The notes beneath the pieces are model-generated. The model was not told where the DNA came from. It saw nothing but the letters and a program-made list of their open reading frames with translations, and ran no database searches. The position numbers were made by a program, and so were the translations under genes. A stretch of 64,000 bases of DNA from Microdochium bolleyi (lineage: Eukaryota; Ascomycota; Sordariomycetes; Xylariales; Microdochiaceae), in NCBI GenBank assembly GCA_001566295.1, contig KQ964257.1, positions 496,001-560,000 of the forward strand, in the 5' to 3' direction. Each line of letters starts with the position of its first letter. Position 1 is the stretch's first letter. This document shows, piece by piece, positions 42,504 to 53,645 of this stretch.

Positions 42504-43967
42504 TTACAAGCGGATCTTGTCCTTCTTCTCCTTCTCGACGTTGGGGCTGACGATGCGGCCGGCGCGGCGCTCGACCTGGCCAGAGCCACGGACGGCCTTC
42601 TTGACCTGGGACTTGGGGACGAGCTCCTCGACCTTGAGGTCGCGGAGGACGAGGTCGTCCGAGGGGTTGGGGGCCTCGGAGCTGGTGGAGCTGGCAGTGC
42701 TGGTGGCAGAGCTGGACTCGGTGCTGCTGGAGGTGATGGAGACAGTCGAGGTGGCGGTCAGGGTGGAGGAGGTGGTGCTCGAGAGGGTGGTGGAGATGGT
42801 GCTCGAGGCAGGGTTGGAGCGGCGGATGATGGTCGCGACGTAGTCACCGTTGGGGTTGGTGGTGGTGGTGGCGTCGGTGAAGCCACGGCAGACACCGGTG
42901 TCGGGGTTCCAGGCGGCGGCCTCGCACGTCTGGATGGCATCGCAGAGCTGGATGCAGCCGTTGAAGGTGCCAGTGGTGCCGAGAGCGCGGGCGGAGATGC
43001 GGCTGATCTGCTCCTTGCGGGCCTCGCGGGCGTTGATCTCGGTGCCAGTGACGCCAACGTTGCACTCGATGAGGAAGGTGGAGCCAGAGTCGGCGACGAA
43101 GACCTGGCGGTCGGCAGCGGGGCAGGTCAGGGGGCCGGCGGTGGGAACAGTGCCGTCAGTAGCAGTGGTGGTCGTGGTGGTGGTTGTCGTGGTGGTCGCA
43201 GTGGTGGTCGGGACGGTCATGATGGTGGTGCTGCTGTAGCCAGGCAGGACGGTGGTGATGACGCCCCATCCGGGAGGAGCAAGGCACTTGTGGCAGAATC
43301 CGGGAGGGTAGACGACGGGGAAGCCGATGACAATGGGGACGGTGTAGTAGGCAGACTCGGAGTAGCAGTGGCCGGAGTCGCACTTGGGGTAGTAGGCGTT
43401 GACAATCTCGCATCCGGCCGGGGCGGGCACGTAGCCGTTGGGCTTCTCGTAGGCGTCACACTTCTGGACACCGTCGGCACCCCAGCTGCACTTGTAAGCG
43501 GCACAGTTGCCGTTGTAGCACTCCTTGACGTAGCCAGTCTGCTTCACGCCGCAGGCCGAGTCGGCGTTGCAGGCCGCGGAGCCGTTGTAGCCCTTGAAGG
43601 CGTACTGGCCGACCTCGCTGTAGGGGGCGGCGACGGTCTTCTCGTAGACCTCGGTCCAGACGACGGCGTGGCGGTAGATGATGACGAGCGGGCCGCCAAT
43701 GACGAGCTCCTTGCCGCAGCCCTCGACCTGGCCGTAGCCAGTCGGGCAGCCACCAGCGGGGACGGTGGTGGTGACGACGCGGTCGCTGTAGCTGTGGGTG
43801 CGGGTCGCCTTCTCGCAGCCGGGAAGGTAGACCATCTGGTCAGACGCGGTGACGACCTGGGCCGGGTAGTTGGCCACCGGGGGGAGCGAGACGGGGTAGA
43901 CATCAGCGGCGACGAGGCCTCCGAAGAGGGTGAGGGCAGCAGCCGCGATGGCAGCGTGGCGAGGCAT
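42504..43967 (-). CDS. secreted PAN/apple-like cell-wall protein
   Basis: A single exon of 487 residues with a signal peptide (MPRHAAIAAAALTLFGGLVAADV). Residues 20-240 are Cys/Tyr-rich with repeated CxxGNC-like pairs (ECYNGNCAAYKC, KCDSGHCYSES, PPGFCHKCLAPP). A Thr stalk follows (TTTATTTTTTTTTTTATDGT), then a PAN-like module (NVGVTGTEI, NGCIQLCDAIQTCEAAAWN, TGVCRGFTD). A second Ser/Thr stalk and a Lys/Arg-rich end (EKEKKDKIRL) close it, without a GPI signal. PAN modules bind carbohydrate or protein. An adhesin or wall role is inferred. A TATA box lies at 44169-44175. The opposite strand also carries a long open frame, which is a composition artefact. Confidence 0.85.
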   Translation of the reverse strand: MPRHAAIAAAALTLFGGLVAADVYPVSLPPVANYPAQVVTASDQMVYLPGCEKATRTHSYSDRVVTTTVPAGGCPTGYGQVEGCGKELVIGGPLVIIYRHAVVWTEVYEKTVAAPYSEVGQYAFKGYNGSAACNADSACGVKQTGYVKECYNGNCAAYKCSWGADGVQKCDAYEKPNGYVPAPAGCEIVNAYYPKCDSGHCYSESAYYTVPIVIGFPVVYPPGFCHKCLAPPGWGVITTVLPGYSSTTIMTVPTTTATTTTTTTTTTTATDGTVPTAGPLTCPAADRQVFVADSGSTFLIECNVGVTGTEINAREARKEQISRISARALGTTGTFNGCIQLCDAIQTCEAAAWNPDTGVCRGFTDATTTTNPNGDYVATIIRRSNPASSTISTTLSSTTSSTLTATSTVSITSSSTESSSATSTASSTSSEAPNPSDDLVLRDLKVEELVPKSQVKKAVRGSGQVERRAGRIVSPNVEKEKKDKIRL

Positions 43968-44168
43968 GGTGGTGGTAGTGGTTTGTTTACTACTCGGATC
44001 GATGGGTGGTTTCCGGGTGAGAGAAAATGGGGAAGAAACGAGCGAAGAGAAGGGTACTATTAAGACTCCGGGTGAGGAGGTCTTTGAGGTGGCTGGGTTA
44101 AAAGAGCGTGGGTGAGTGCGTGATGGGGAGAGAAGAGATTCGGCTGAAGACGGCGCCATGATGCCGTT

Positions 44169-44175
44169 CTTTATA
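44169..44175 (-). promoter_or_regulatory. TATA box of PAN-like gene
   Basis: TATAAAG on the minus strand, 202 bases upstream of the ATG at 43967. Confidence 0.58.
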
Positions 44176-45550
44176 GAGCCATCGCCGCTCCCGGAAAGGT
44201 CGCGAGGGATAGGGCGGGCCTCGGTGCAGAGGGCCAGGCAGGATCCGTGCTGCCCGTGGACCAGCAGTCCTCATTCCTTGTGGCAGAGGGACTGCACCGC
44301 CGCTGCAATCCGCTCCTGGCGACTGGTGCCCTTGGCAGGCCTGGCCTGCGCAAGTGGGCAAAACAATATCGTGGAGAATGCCACGAGCGCGGGAGAGGAA
44401 TGCCGGCCGCCTAGCAGCAGATGAGACCGGATTCCTTGCGCCTCAGGCACGGGCACGCGCGCGACCAGACTTGGCAGCGGGTCTTGCCGGCTGCTGCTGT
44501 CCTGCTGGGCGTAGCAGGGCGACGTGACAAGACGTGACAGTGTAATTACGCTCTGGACAATGACATGTATGGTGGGCGGAGGAGGCAAGATCGGGCGGCC
44601 CACGCTCGAGTCTCACAGAGGCAGCCAGAAGGCAATACCCACCAGAACCGCCCTGGGCACTGCTGAAGGGGCCTGGCAGAGGGAGCAGGAGGCACGGACT
44701 ACGACTATTGCCATCACAGCAGGAACCTTGCCTGCCAGAGGGCAATAAATAAGTGGCCCCAGGGAGGGCCGTTGTTAGCGTGCCATCACCCCAAGATGCC
44801 GACTGTGGACGATGCATGTCCTGCTGATCATTGCGGCTCTGCAGGTCCATTGAGCGGACGGTCGTCGCTTTATAATAGTACGAAGAGCTTGTCCTGCTCT
44901 GTTTCTTGAAGGTGCCGGTTGCGTTACATGCTACAGGCAGACCGGACGAGGGTGAGATGCGGTGACTTGTGCTTGGGGTGTCGGTGGCAGGCAGGGATGG
45001 TTTCCCCTCATTGGCCCATCTGGTCGAGACATGGCCGAATCGGGAAATGGGAGACGGGCGCCCCTGGGCACGCTCCCACCACCAGCACGAGGCGATGGAG
45101 TTCACGAAAGCCATTGGAGGAAATGGTCCGATGTCAGTCGGCTCCCATAGTCGCACCGCAACAGATGGGTGTGCCCGTGACGGCTCGGTCGCGTGCGGGG
45201 ATGTATGCTGCTGTTGTGGCTGCCTCGACGGCATGGGCGCTGGCGACGGGAGATGAGCAAGACACAGGCTTGCCGCAAGGAAGGCAGTCGGCGCTTTGCC
45301 GCATGTCTCACTCCGCTGGCAGACTCAGGCATGCGTTGCCCCTTGATGGAATGGCAGCCCACCACTAGCGCCAGGCCAGTCCGCCCCAGCCTGGTTGCGA
45401 TGGCGATCCTGGCGGGCGACGTACAGTTGTCGCCGAATGCAAAATATTCCTAGATTGCTATGCTGTGACGTAATTACTTGTGGCACGCTCAATTTGCAGC
45501 CCAGGTCTCCCGTTGCTTGCCGCAGCCGGATAGATGGCAGCTCTCCAGGG

Positions 45551-45588
45551 NNNNNNNNNNNNNNNGGGGGGGGGGGGGGGGGGGGGGG
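45551..45588. other. assembly gap (15 N) followed by 23 G
   Basis: Fifteen undetermined bases, preceded by GGG, run straight into 23 G. The simplest reading is an unresolved poly-G tract of unknown length. Confidence 0.95.
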
Positions 45589-46595
45589 CACCGAGCTCAG
45601 GCACAATAAGCTTACACACACTAGCACCTGGCCCTGTAAACCAAGGGATACCAATGTCTCAGCGCGCGATCTGCCCAGGGAGATCTCTGCCCAGTCCCGA
45701 TGCACCACACTGTTGTTTCCCACAGAGCCATCAGGGCACATAATCCGAGCTCTGGGCCCGAGTTTCGTCGCGGGGCAGCAATGCTCCTGTCGCTTGGCGT
45801 GCCGAAGCTGGCTGCCCGCCAAGCTGAGCTCGTGTGCCCTTGGCCTGCACACAGCCTGCCGCAGCACGGCGCTTCAGCTCCCGTTATCTGGAGGAGAGGT
45901 GCCCATCACACATTTCTAGCCTATTCTACAACAGTGGCATGATCTGTGATGCCAGTTGCCACTTGGCGAAACAGTCCTATGCGCCCGTGGCTTGTCCAAG
46001 CTCACGGGCGCATCCGCCGAGCCGGCTCTCGGGGCTCGCTCGTCACCCTGCCATCAAGTTGCCTTCTTATGATGGCTCCCCAACCCACAACCATGTAAAA
46101 TCACTGCCAACACGGCTCTGCCTTGCCCCATCCCTCGCATGGGGACCAGTCCAACATCTCGTCATAATCTCGCAAGCAAACAGATCTCGTACGGCTAGCA
46201 AGCTCCGACTCTGGGAGGCAAAGGCGCACGCGATCTGATTAAAACCAAACTGCTTTCCCATTCGGGCCATACATCACGCAGCATACCTTGCCCCTCCCTC
46301 ATCCACGTTCCTCGCTTTTCTCTGCTTTCGTGCTGGCGTGCGCACTCTGAGGCGGACTCGCACACACCTATACACGCAGCAAGTTCCGTGAGGAGGACCC
46401 CTTTCGCATGCGTACGCTTCCGACTCCCCTCCCCAAAAGCAGCCTGCCACTCATTGCGCGGGAGCGGGCTGGCTGACCACGCCACCCGACCAACACCTCG
46501 GGACACCCCCTTGGGCATTCCCCGGTTCCTTCCTTGCGGAGAGAGCGTCGACACTCTTGCCCTCATATTTCCTCATTTTATCCCCCTTCTGAGCC

Positions 46596-48962
46596 ATGTA
46601 TGCTCATCGTCGTCGCGCCGCCGCGCCATCTCCACGGAGCCGGTCTCCCATCATACCCCGGAGCTGGCTCCGACGGCAGCGGGCCTGCCTGCTGGGCGGC
46701 ATCACCATCTTCATACTCTGGCAGACCCTGCTGTCGTCACGGGGTCGGGCAACTTATCCGCAGTGGAGGGACTCGTATAATAATGCACCACAGCCGGCAA
46801 TGGGAGCGCTGCGCAATCGACCGTCACTGCAGGGTTCAAGGTACGGAGGAGCAGGAGCGCCTGGTATCAGCGGAGGACGGCAGGGACCCCGGCAGCACGA
46901 AAGTGTCCTGGGGCAGAACGTCAAGAACGACTACGACGCCGACCTGCTTGAGGACGATCCGCACCACCCGTGGAACCCAGACGGCTCGTTGTACGAGTTC
47001 CCCTCGTACCAGGACTGGCTGGACCTCGACGCCCGGGCCGACACGCTGCCGGATCTCGTGCACATCCCGCTCGAGGAAGCTGTGGCCGGCGAGACGCTCC
47101 TCGGCTGGGAGGACGAGTGGTTTGCACATGCGACCTTCTCCAGCGCGACCTGGGGCCCGCTGCCGGAGCCGCGGGTGGACTTCATCTACACGTGGGTCAA
47201 CGGCAGCCAGGACGCCTTCGCGCGGACGATGCGCCCGTACGAGCTCAATTCGACACTCAACGATGCCGACGGGGAGTGGCTGCGGGGCCACGGCTCGAAC
47301 CGGTACCGCAGCTGGGACGAGCTGCGGTACTCTGTGCGCAGCGTCGAGAAGTACGCCCGGGGATTCACCAACAAGATCCAGATCGTCGTCAACGCGGTCG
47401 ACGAGAGCCGCGACCCTTCGGTCCGGCATTTCACGAAACAGCGACCCCTGTGGCTCAGCGAGGAGGCCGAGACAGCAGGGCTCGTGCAGACGCTGAGCCA
47501 GGAGGAGTTCTTTGGCGCCGAGGAGATGGCCGCGCTGCCGAGCTTCAACTCGCTCAGCATCGAGTCGCAGCTGTACAACACGCCCAGCGACGTGGACCGC
47601 TTCTTCGCGCTGTCCGACGACATGCTGCTCGGGCGCCCGCACGCCGCGTCCGACATCTACTCGCCGCTCTTCGGCCCGGCGCTGGGCTTCAAGCCCAACG
47701 GGTACAACACGCGCTCGCCGCCGGACGAGGTCGACGCCCACCGCTTCGGCGAGAAGCCGTACCTCATCTACACGTCGTGGATGCTCAATCGGCGCTTCGG
47801 CATGCGCAAGCGCTCCGGGCAGGTGCATTTTGGGCACTCCATGTCGCGCTCCATCGCCAGGGAGGTCAAGGACAGCTTCCCGCGGCCCTCACTGCGCTCC
47901 GTTTGCCAGCGGTTCCGCGGCGAGACCGGGTTCCAGCTGTACACGTGGTACGCGGCGTTCCACTACACGGTCGAGCGGCACCGCGAGGCGCTGCTGTACA
48001 GCTACATCGTGCTGCGGTCCGACAGCGACGCCGACGGGAACCTGGGTTGGAAGGAGCGGCTGGCGATGATGGCCGAGCTGGAGCAAGGCATGGCGCAGGA
48101 GGGCAACGACGGGTTCCGGAAGCGCATGTTCCACAGGGTCGCCGAGATGCACCGCGAGGCCGGCCTGCAGCCGCCGCAGGCCAACATCGACACACAGTGG
48201 ACCTCGCTCGACGGGCCCATGACGATCCGCGACATCGACTGCTACGAGTTCGATGTCAACGAGTGCCTGGCTCCGGGGTTCTCGTCGCCGCTGGCCGACG
48301 CCAAGCACGCGAGCCCCGCGTTCGACAGCGCCATCATCTTCGACCGGGTGGCCCGCCAGGACCCGATCTGCGGCGACTGCCTGCTCAAGCTGCTCCTGAA
48401 CCGGCAGCCGACGGGCCTCGAGCCGTTGCTCCCCCCCAAGAAAACGATGCCGGCGCAGCGGGAGCTGATCCTCAAGGCTGTGAAGCGGTACCAGTACTCA
48501 GTGATCCAGCCGGACGCGCACTTTGTCATGATCACCGACGCCGAGCAGGTCCAGGCCACGCTCGTGGATCGGTATCTCAGCGGGGTGCAGGGCGGCCGCC
48601 GCGAGGTCGGGCAGCTGTGCCTCAACGATGACGTGGACAGCACCGACGAGGCGGAGCTCGCGGCCCTGCAGCGTGCCATGACGAAGCTGTTCAAGGGCCT
48701 GCTCCCGGAGCCGAGCCGGTACGAGAACGACGCTGAGGCGTGGGCGGCCGCGACGGCGGCGCAGCAGGAGGAGGAGGAGGAGGAAGCCAATGCGGATTCC
48801 AAGGCCCAGAGCCGGTCCAGTCAGCAGGAGCAGGTCGAGGACGAGGACGAGGAGCTGCGGCGTGAGAACAAGGTGCAGAATGTGCATGCATATTATCAGG
48901 CGCAGGGCGACGAGGAAGAACAACGTCCGAGATTGATAGGGTCACGGCAGAAGCAGCAGTGA
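46596..48962 (+). CDS. XPT1: Stealth-family sugar-phosphate transferase (xylosylphosphotransferase-like)
   Basis: A single exon of 788 residues. A short basic N-terminus and one hydrophobic segment (CLLGGITIFILWQTLLS, about residues 29-45) give type II Golgi topology. Stealth regions follow in order: CR1 DFIYTWVNGSQ near 195; CR2 from SWDELRYSVRSVEKYARGF through FNSLSIESQLYN and DRFFALSDDMLLGRP; CR3 around VHFGHSMSRSIAREV; and a CR4-like CGDCLLKLLLNR region. The Asp/Asn-rich CR1 and CR2 blocks hold the catalytic residues of hexose-1-phosphate transferases. Relatives are Cryptococcus Xpt1, which adds xylose-phosphate to mannose, and animal GlcNAc-1-phosphotransferase. The C-terminal 70 residues are a Glu/Gln-rich coiled coil. 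The donor sugar is unknown, and the symbol marks family rather than proven orthology. Confidence 0.9.
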   Translation: MYAHRRRAAAPSPRSRSPIIPRSWLRRQRACLLGGITIFILWQTLLSSRGRATYPQWRDSYNNAPQPAMGALRNRPSLQGSRYGGAGAPGISGGRQGPRQHESVLGQNVKNDYDADLLEDDPHHPWNPDGSLYEFPSYQDWLDLDARADTLPDLVHIPLEEAVAGETLLGWEDEWFAHATFSSATWGPLPEPRVDFIYTWVNGSQDAFARTMRPYELNSTLNDADGEWLRGHGSNRYRSWDELRYSVRSVEKYARGFTNKIQIVVNAVDESRDPSVRHFTKQRPLWLSEEAETAGLVQTLSQEEFFGAEEMAALPSFNSLSIESQLYNTPSDVDRFFALSDDMLLGRPHAASDIYSPLFGPALGFKPNGYNTRSPPDEVDAHRFGEKPYLIYTSWMLNRRFGMRKRSGQVHFGHSMSRSIAREVKDSFPRPSLRSVCQRFRGETGFQLYTWYAAFHYTVERHREALLYSYIVLRSDSDADGNLGWKERLAMMAELEQGMAQEGNDGFRKRMFHRVAEMHREAGLQPPQANIDTQWTSLDGPMTIRDIDCYEFDVNECLAPGFSSPLADAKHASPAFDSAIIFDRVARQDPICGDCLLKLLLNRQPTGLEPLLPPKKTMPAQRELILKAVKRYQYSVIQPDAHFVMITDAEQVQATLVDRYLSGVQGGRREVGQLCLNDDVDSTDEAELAALQRAMTKLFKGLLPEPSRYENDAEAWAAATAAQQEEEEEEANADSKAQSRSSQQEQVEDEDEELRRENKVQNVHAYYQAQGDEEEQRPRLIGSRQKQQ

Positions 48963-49734
48963 ATCTGTAGAACGGACAGCCATCCTTTCCATTCACCTCG
49001 CACAGTCGGGTTTCTTTGTATTTTGAAGCGCAGACATTCGGAAGCGGGAGGACATCTCTTTTTCGGACATCTGCACGATCCCCGCAACCAAATTGTCAAG
49101 CACATTGTAGATAGAACTAGACAAGATACGTTAGGCAAGACCAAGATGCTCACAAACACCAGGCGTTGCTTTGCCAGTGCTGACATCAGTCCGCGCCACG
49201 TGTGTCAATCTTCCGCGGACACCGTGGGGAGTTGGTGTCTGGGTACATGACCAAAGATTGCCTCGCTGTCCCTGTGCATGACTCTTGCAAGCACCTTGTG
49301 TCACGCGCGACGCGTGAGAGGGTTATCTCACGGCCATGAAATCCAGTTGTTCTTGGCGAACATTCCTCCCTTTGTCTGAGGCGACACGATGCCCCGGCTG
49401 TCGGCGATGTCTCACCAGGCTCAGGCGATGCCTCCACATCTCAGGGCAGACAACCTGCCATCCCTTGCTGGACCCATCGGCCCCGACTTTGTTTCCCTTA
49501 AGCTTAAGATCTATCCCTTCGTGCCATGGGACTAAAATTGAGATCCCAATGCAAGGATGCAGGCTGCCCCATAGGCTGGGTCTGCGGTATGCCGGAGAGA
49601 CTGCCCCTTGGGTCGAGGGTCGTCATTCCACAAACTCCTGTCCCGCAAATGACCACGACGAGCTCCTCGGCCTCACCACGTCGTCCGCCAGCATACAGGT
49701 GTAGCAATACCAGAGAGACAAACAAGTGCCTACA
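48963..49734. other. intergenic, promoter of acyltransferase
   Basis: About 770 bases between two plus-strand genes. No coding or RNA feature is supported. Confidence 0.5.
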
Positions 49735-51276
49735 ATGGCACGCTCCGCATACACGGTAATCCCGCAGAGCGAGTCGGACGTGGAGAAGGCTGCGGCCCTG
49801 CTTGCAGCCGAGCATGACCACCCCCAGCGGAGCCGCACACATGGCACATGCTCGATATTCTTCCTGTTCCGGCTCTGTAGGGTGCTCCTGGGCAGACTCC
49901 TCGCAGTGTTGACACCCAGCTTCCTCCAGCGCCAGCACCATGTCCCGGGCCGGAGCACCGGCGACCACCAGCACAGCACGACATCGCTGCCGCAGGACGG
50001 CAGCAACGCCAGCGATGGCCCCAGCACGGCCTGGCTCGACGGGCTCCGCGGCGTGGCCTCGTTCGGCGTGTTCCTCTTCCACCACAGCAGGTTTGGGCAC
50101 CCCAACATCAAGATCGCCTACGGCGGCAGCCCGGAGCAGCACAACATCCTCCAGCTGCCCATCCTGCGGCTCCTCGTGCACGGGCGAACCATGGTATCCG
50201 TCTTCTTCATCGTGTCCGGCTACGCGCTGTCCTTCTCGGCCCTCAAACTCATCCGGCAGCGCGACCACGCGGGCCTGGCGCGGCGCCTGTCGTCATCCGT
50301 CTTCCGCCGTGCGATCCGGCTCATGCTGCCCTCCTTCGTCGCAGGGTTCCTGCACTACCTCGCGCAGCGGGCCGGCCTGGTACAGGCGTGGAACCACGAG
50401 TCGAGCTTCCTGGGTGACACGGCCGCGTTCATGGCCGAGTTCGCGGGCCTGATGGACCCGTTCACCTGGACCACCGAGGTGCCGTACCTGTTCTACGGCC
50501 CGCAGCTGTGGACGATCCCCGTCGAGTTCCGTGCCAGCATGTTCCTGTTCGTGACGCTGCTCGGGCTCGCGCGGGCGGTCACGGGGGTGAGGCTCGCCGT
50601 CGTGGCGTTCCTCGGCGTCTACGCGATGGCGCGGCGGCAGTGGGACGTGTCGCTGTTCATGGCCGGCATCATGCTCGCGGACGTCAACCTCACGGCGCAC
50701 CACCGCGGCGGGACAGCAGCCATTGCCGGCTCCGGCGGCACACAGGCATATCGACCCAGCGGTCCAACGCGCCGCCTGCTCAAGAAGATCTCCCTCGTCA
50801 CGCTCCTCCTCTTCGGGCTCTACCTCGCCTCGTACCCGACGCAGAAGGCGCACGCGACCAATGTCTACATCTGGCTCTCGCGCATCGGGCCGGCCGAGGA
50901 CACGGACTTCCGGTCGCGCGTGTACACATCCGTGGGCGCAGCGCTGTCCGTCACGGCGATCAGCTTCCTGCCCGCGTGCCAGCGCGCGCTCGAGCGGCCG
51001 CTGGCCCGGTACATGGGCCGCATCTCGTACGCGCTGTACCTGACGCACCCGCTGCTCAACATCCTCGTGGGCCGGCCGCTGGCGCGCATGATGTGGGGGG
51101 TCCTCGGGGCCACGCGGGACGACGAGGACTGGGTCGCGTACGAGGGCGCGTGGCTGCTCGCGACGGCGCTGTATCTCCCCGTGGTGGTCTGGGTCGCGGA
51201 TGTGTTCTGGCGGGTGGTGGACCTCAGGGCGGTCGAGTTTGCGAAGAGCGTCGAGAGGTGGTGCACCGTCTCGTGA
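49735..51276 (+). CDS. acyltransferase 3 family membrane protein
   Basis: A single exon of 513 residues. I chose the ATG at 49735 (MARSAYTVIPQSES); the in-frame sequence just upstream has no ATG. After a 100-residue cytosolic start comes the hallmark WLDGLRGVASFGVFLFHHSR, with the family's Arg and His. About ten helices follow, including the conserved SVFFIVSGYALSF, YGPQLWTIPVEFRASMFLF and ISYALYLTHPLLNILVG. This family moves acyl (usually acetyl) groups onto sugars or small molecules at a membrane face. The gene starts 770 bases after the Stealth transferase on the same strand, so joint action on a glycan is possible but not shown. Confidence 0.92.
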   Translation: MARSAYTVIPQSESDVEKAAALLAAEHDHPQRSRTHGTCSIFFLFRLCRVLLGRLLAVLTPSFLQRQHHVPGRSTGDHQHSTTSLPQDGSNASDGPSTAWLDGLRGVASFGVFLFHHSRFGHPNIKIAYGGSPEQHNILQLPILRLLVHGRTMVSVFFIVSGYALSFSALKLIRQRDHAGLARRLSSSVFRRAIRLMLPSFVAGFLHYLAQRAGLVQAWNHESSFLGDTAAFMAEFAGLMDPFTWTTEVPYLFYGPQLWTIPVEFRASMFLFVTLLGLARAVTGVRLAVVAFLGVYAMARRQWDVSLFMAGIMLADVNLTAHHRGGTAAIAGSGGTQAYRPSGPTRRLLKKISLVTLLLFGLYLASYPTQKAHATNVYIWLSRIGPAEDTDFRSRVYTSVGAALSVTAISFLPACQRALERPLARYMGRISYALYLTHPLLNILVGRPLARMMWGVLGATRDDEDWVAYEGAWLLATALYLPVVVWVADVFWRVVDLRAVEFAKSVERWCTVS

Positions 51277-53645
51277 TGGGGGGCGCCACCCGTGGATGGA
51301 TGGTTCGAAGGATCACGTCACTTGGGAGGTTTCCCAGTCACCATGCATGCCATTTCACTGTAGCATCTAATCCAAGAATACTTCCACAACTCTCACTCAA
51401 GCTCCGGATTTCTCGAGAACTTCTCGACGTCATCTTTTGTTCCCAGGTGCAAGTGATGCACCAAGTTTTCATTGTACTACCTCCCTTGGCCCAGCACAAT
51501 GCCTCCCTTAGAGACATCCATCCCTTCGCCCCGGTCCTTGCGTGGCGCAACATGCGGGCATGTGCGGCGACAACGACAAGCGGCAGTGGTGCAGGGTAGG
51601 CTGTGGTGGCGATGCCAGCGAGCGATGACGAGACTGTAAGTTGGCGGCCGTATGAGGTGCTCGTAGATGGCGAGCGTAGGTGCTCTTGCGTTAGTCCTGT
51701 AGTTGAGTTATGATGGTCATGAAAGGATAGACGGTACATGCGAGGTGATTCACGGCGTCGTGCGGTTTATTTGATTATCTGCGATTATTTTGGATAATAT
51801 TATATATCTATCAAATGGCTCATGGGCAAACAAGAGTTTCGATACATATTGTGTGGAGTTTGAACAAAACATCCTCCATTTCTGAATATCAAACTGCGTT
51901 TGCCCGAGCACAAGATCACATCGGTCTACGCTAGGCAGCAAGCATCAGAAAAACAAATCGATCTCAAGCTCGTAGTCAAGATTCGAACTTCCAAACGACA
52001 GTAATTCCATGATTCACCCCTAGACAGGATCATAACGTCGACAACCTGTCATGCGTCCTGAATTCAACACGCGGATCTCGAGAGTCATAGGAACGAGGCA
52101 AGTATAGCGAGACTAATTGCTCCTGCTCGTGCTGATGCTGTAAGAGGAGGAACCCCAAACGCTTCTCCATCCGTCTACCAACAAACTTTTGATCGCAACA
52201 TGTATGGTGTCAACCGCAACACAGTAGATCCAGCCCTTCTTCCGAGTCCGAGGCAAGCAGAAAGCACCAGCAGCCCCCCTTTCTCCAACCATGGAGATTT
52301 CTTGCGAAGAAGCACAAACCAGAGAGACAAAACCACGAGGAGATACACAGTCGAGATTTTCCCTTCAAGGCTTCGGGACTGGGGGTTCTTCTTCAGCCGA
52401 GAACAAGTACACAACCTCAGCAGAGACGACCGCTAGAGATGGCCGAGAGAGAAAGAGACAGAGAGAGTTGTGCGCCGCGGGCTTCCCTGCTGCCAGCGCA
52501 AGAACCAGGTGGCCTAAAACAAGCACCGAGTGCAGATACTCACACCACCTAAACACCGGTCGCAAATATCATAAAAACCAAAGGAAGGGTTTCCTGCCTG
52601 CATATTTTCGAGCAGCCACTCGGAACGGTGAGCTGCTGCTGCCCACGGAACTCAGAAACAGCAGCACAAAGAAGAAATTTCCAGAGACTGTGAGCGCGTA
52701 AGTCGCCCGGATGAAATGAGAGGGAGAGGGTCATGGACGACGACGACGACGCCTTGCCGAGCAGTCGCTTTCTACCGACTAGCATGGGCCTTTTCATCAT
52801 CACTTGTCGCTTCCATGTCCTACATGCACGTACGAGAAGTCGGGAAAGTCTGAGTCTCCTTTCGTAACCTTAGGGTTGGTACCGTGTGACACAGGCCCCG
52901 TCGGAACGGGACGCTCCCCAGTGCTCGAGCACAAGGAATGGAAGCAGCCGCCGCAGCAGCAGCAAGAGCTCTGCAAGTATGTCTTTTAATTAATAGATAA
53001 AAAAAAATTACGTTTGTGCGAGGGCAATCGAATGTTGTTCCCCCTCCTCCCGGGAGGCAATCGATTGAACCCCTTGTTCTCACGGCAGGCATCAAGGGAG
53101 ACCAGCGCGTGGCCGGGCAGAGGCAAAGGGACCCATGTGACTGGAGGAGGCGCGATCATTGCGAGCAGCGGCCTTCAGATACCTTATGCAGACGCACCAT
53201 CGAACCTGGGAAGGGAGCGCCTGCAGGGCCTGTGTTGGCTGCCATGCCTCTGACCTGTGACCGGCATCGGAATATTCCCCACGGTCTGCGCTTGGCACGC
53301 AAACATCAATATTTGTACATGGCCCCTGCCCCTTGTGGTGCATGCCTCCACACTTCACTTAGGGTGGTCACACAGCAGGATCCCAGACGCGCAGGACGCG
53401 CATTGCTTGTCGCGAGATAGAACTCTCTGCTTTCCATGCAGCGTGGTATATATACCTTCGTATGCTATTGTTCTATGCTTATGCTCCCAGGATATCCAGA
53501 AAAAGTATGTTCAAAGCCCTCCCTCTCTCCCTCTCTCCCTCTCTCCCGCCTCTCCTCCAATACACGCAATCAAGAAACAACATCGCTGACAATGATGATG
53601 TGACACCCAGACAATGACGATTAGCGTTCACGGACGCTCGCTCGC
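51277..53645. other. intergenic, no gene seen
   Basis: About 2.4 kb between convergent genes, partly AT-rich (51750-51850). It includes a CT-rich simple repeat at 53518-53556. Frames up to about 135 codons show no motif. Confidence 0.5.
53518..53556. repeat. CCCTCTCT-type simple repeat
   Basis: About four imperfect copies of CCCTCTCT, in the 3' flank of the GPI protein gene. Confidence 0.8.

Larger units (their letters stand above)
43968..46595. other. divergent intergenic region with sequence gap
   Basis: About 2.6 kb between the divergent PAN-like and Stealth genes. It includes a gap of 15 N followed by 23 G at 45551-45588, several GGCCTGG-type words, and no supported gene. The 500 bases before 46596 are CT-rich. 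Confidence 0.5.

Noticed and set aside
42492..44063. 523-codon plus-strand open frame opposite the PAN-like gene
   Set aside because: It is Gly/Asp/Val-rich, with no motif or signal, and is an exact shadow of a gene with a signal peptide and Cys motifs. It is explained by GC-rich third positions.
51975..51995. Box-B-like GTTCGAATC on the minus strand
   Set aside because: Flanking bases do not pair as a T-arm and no acceptor stem is present.
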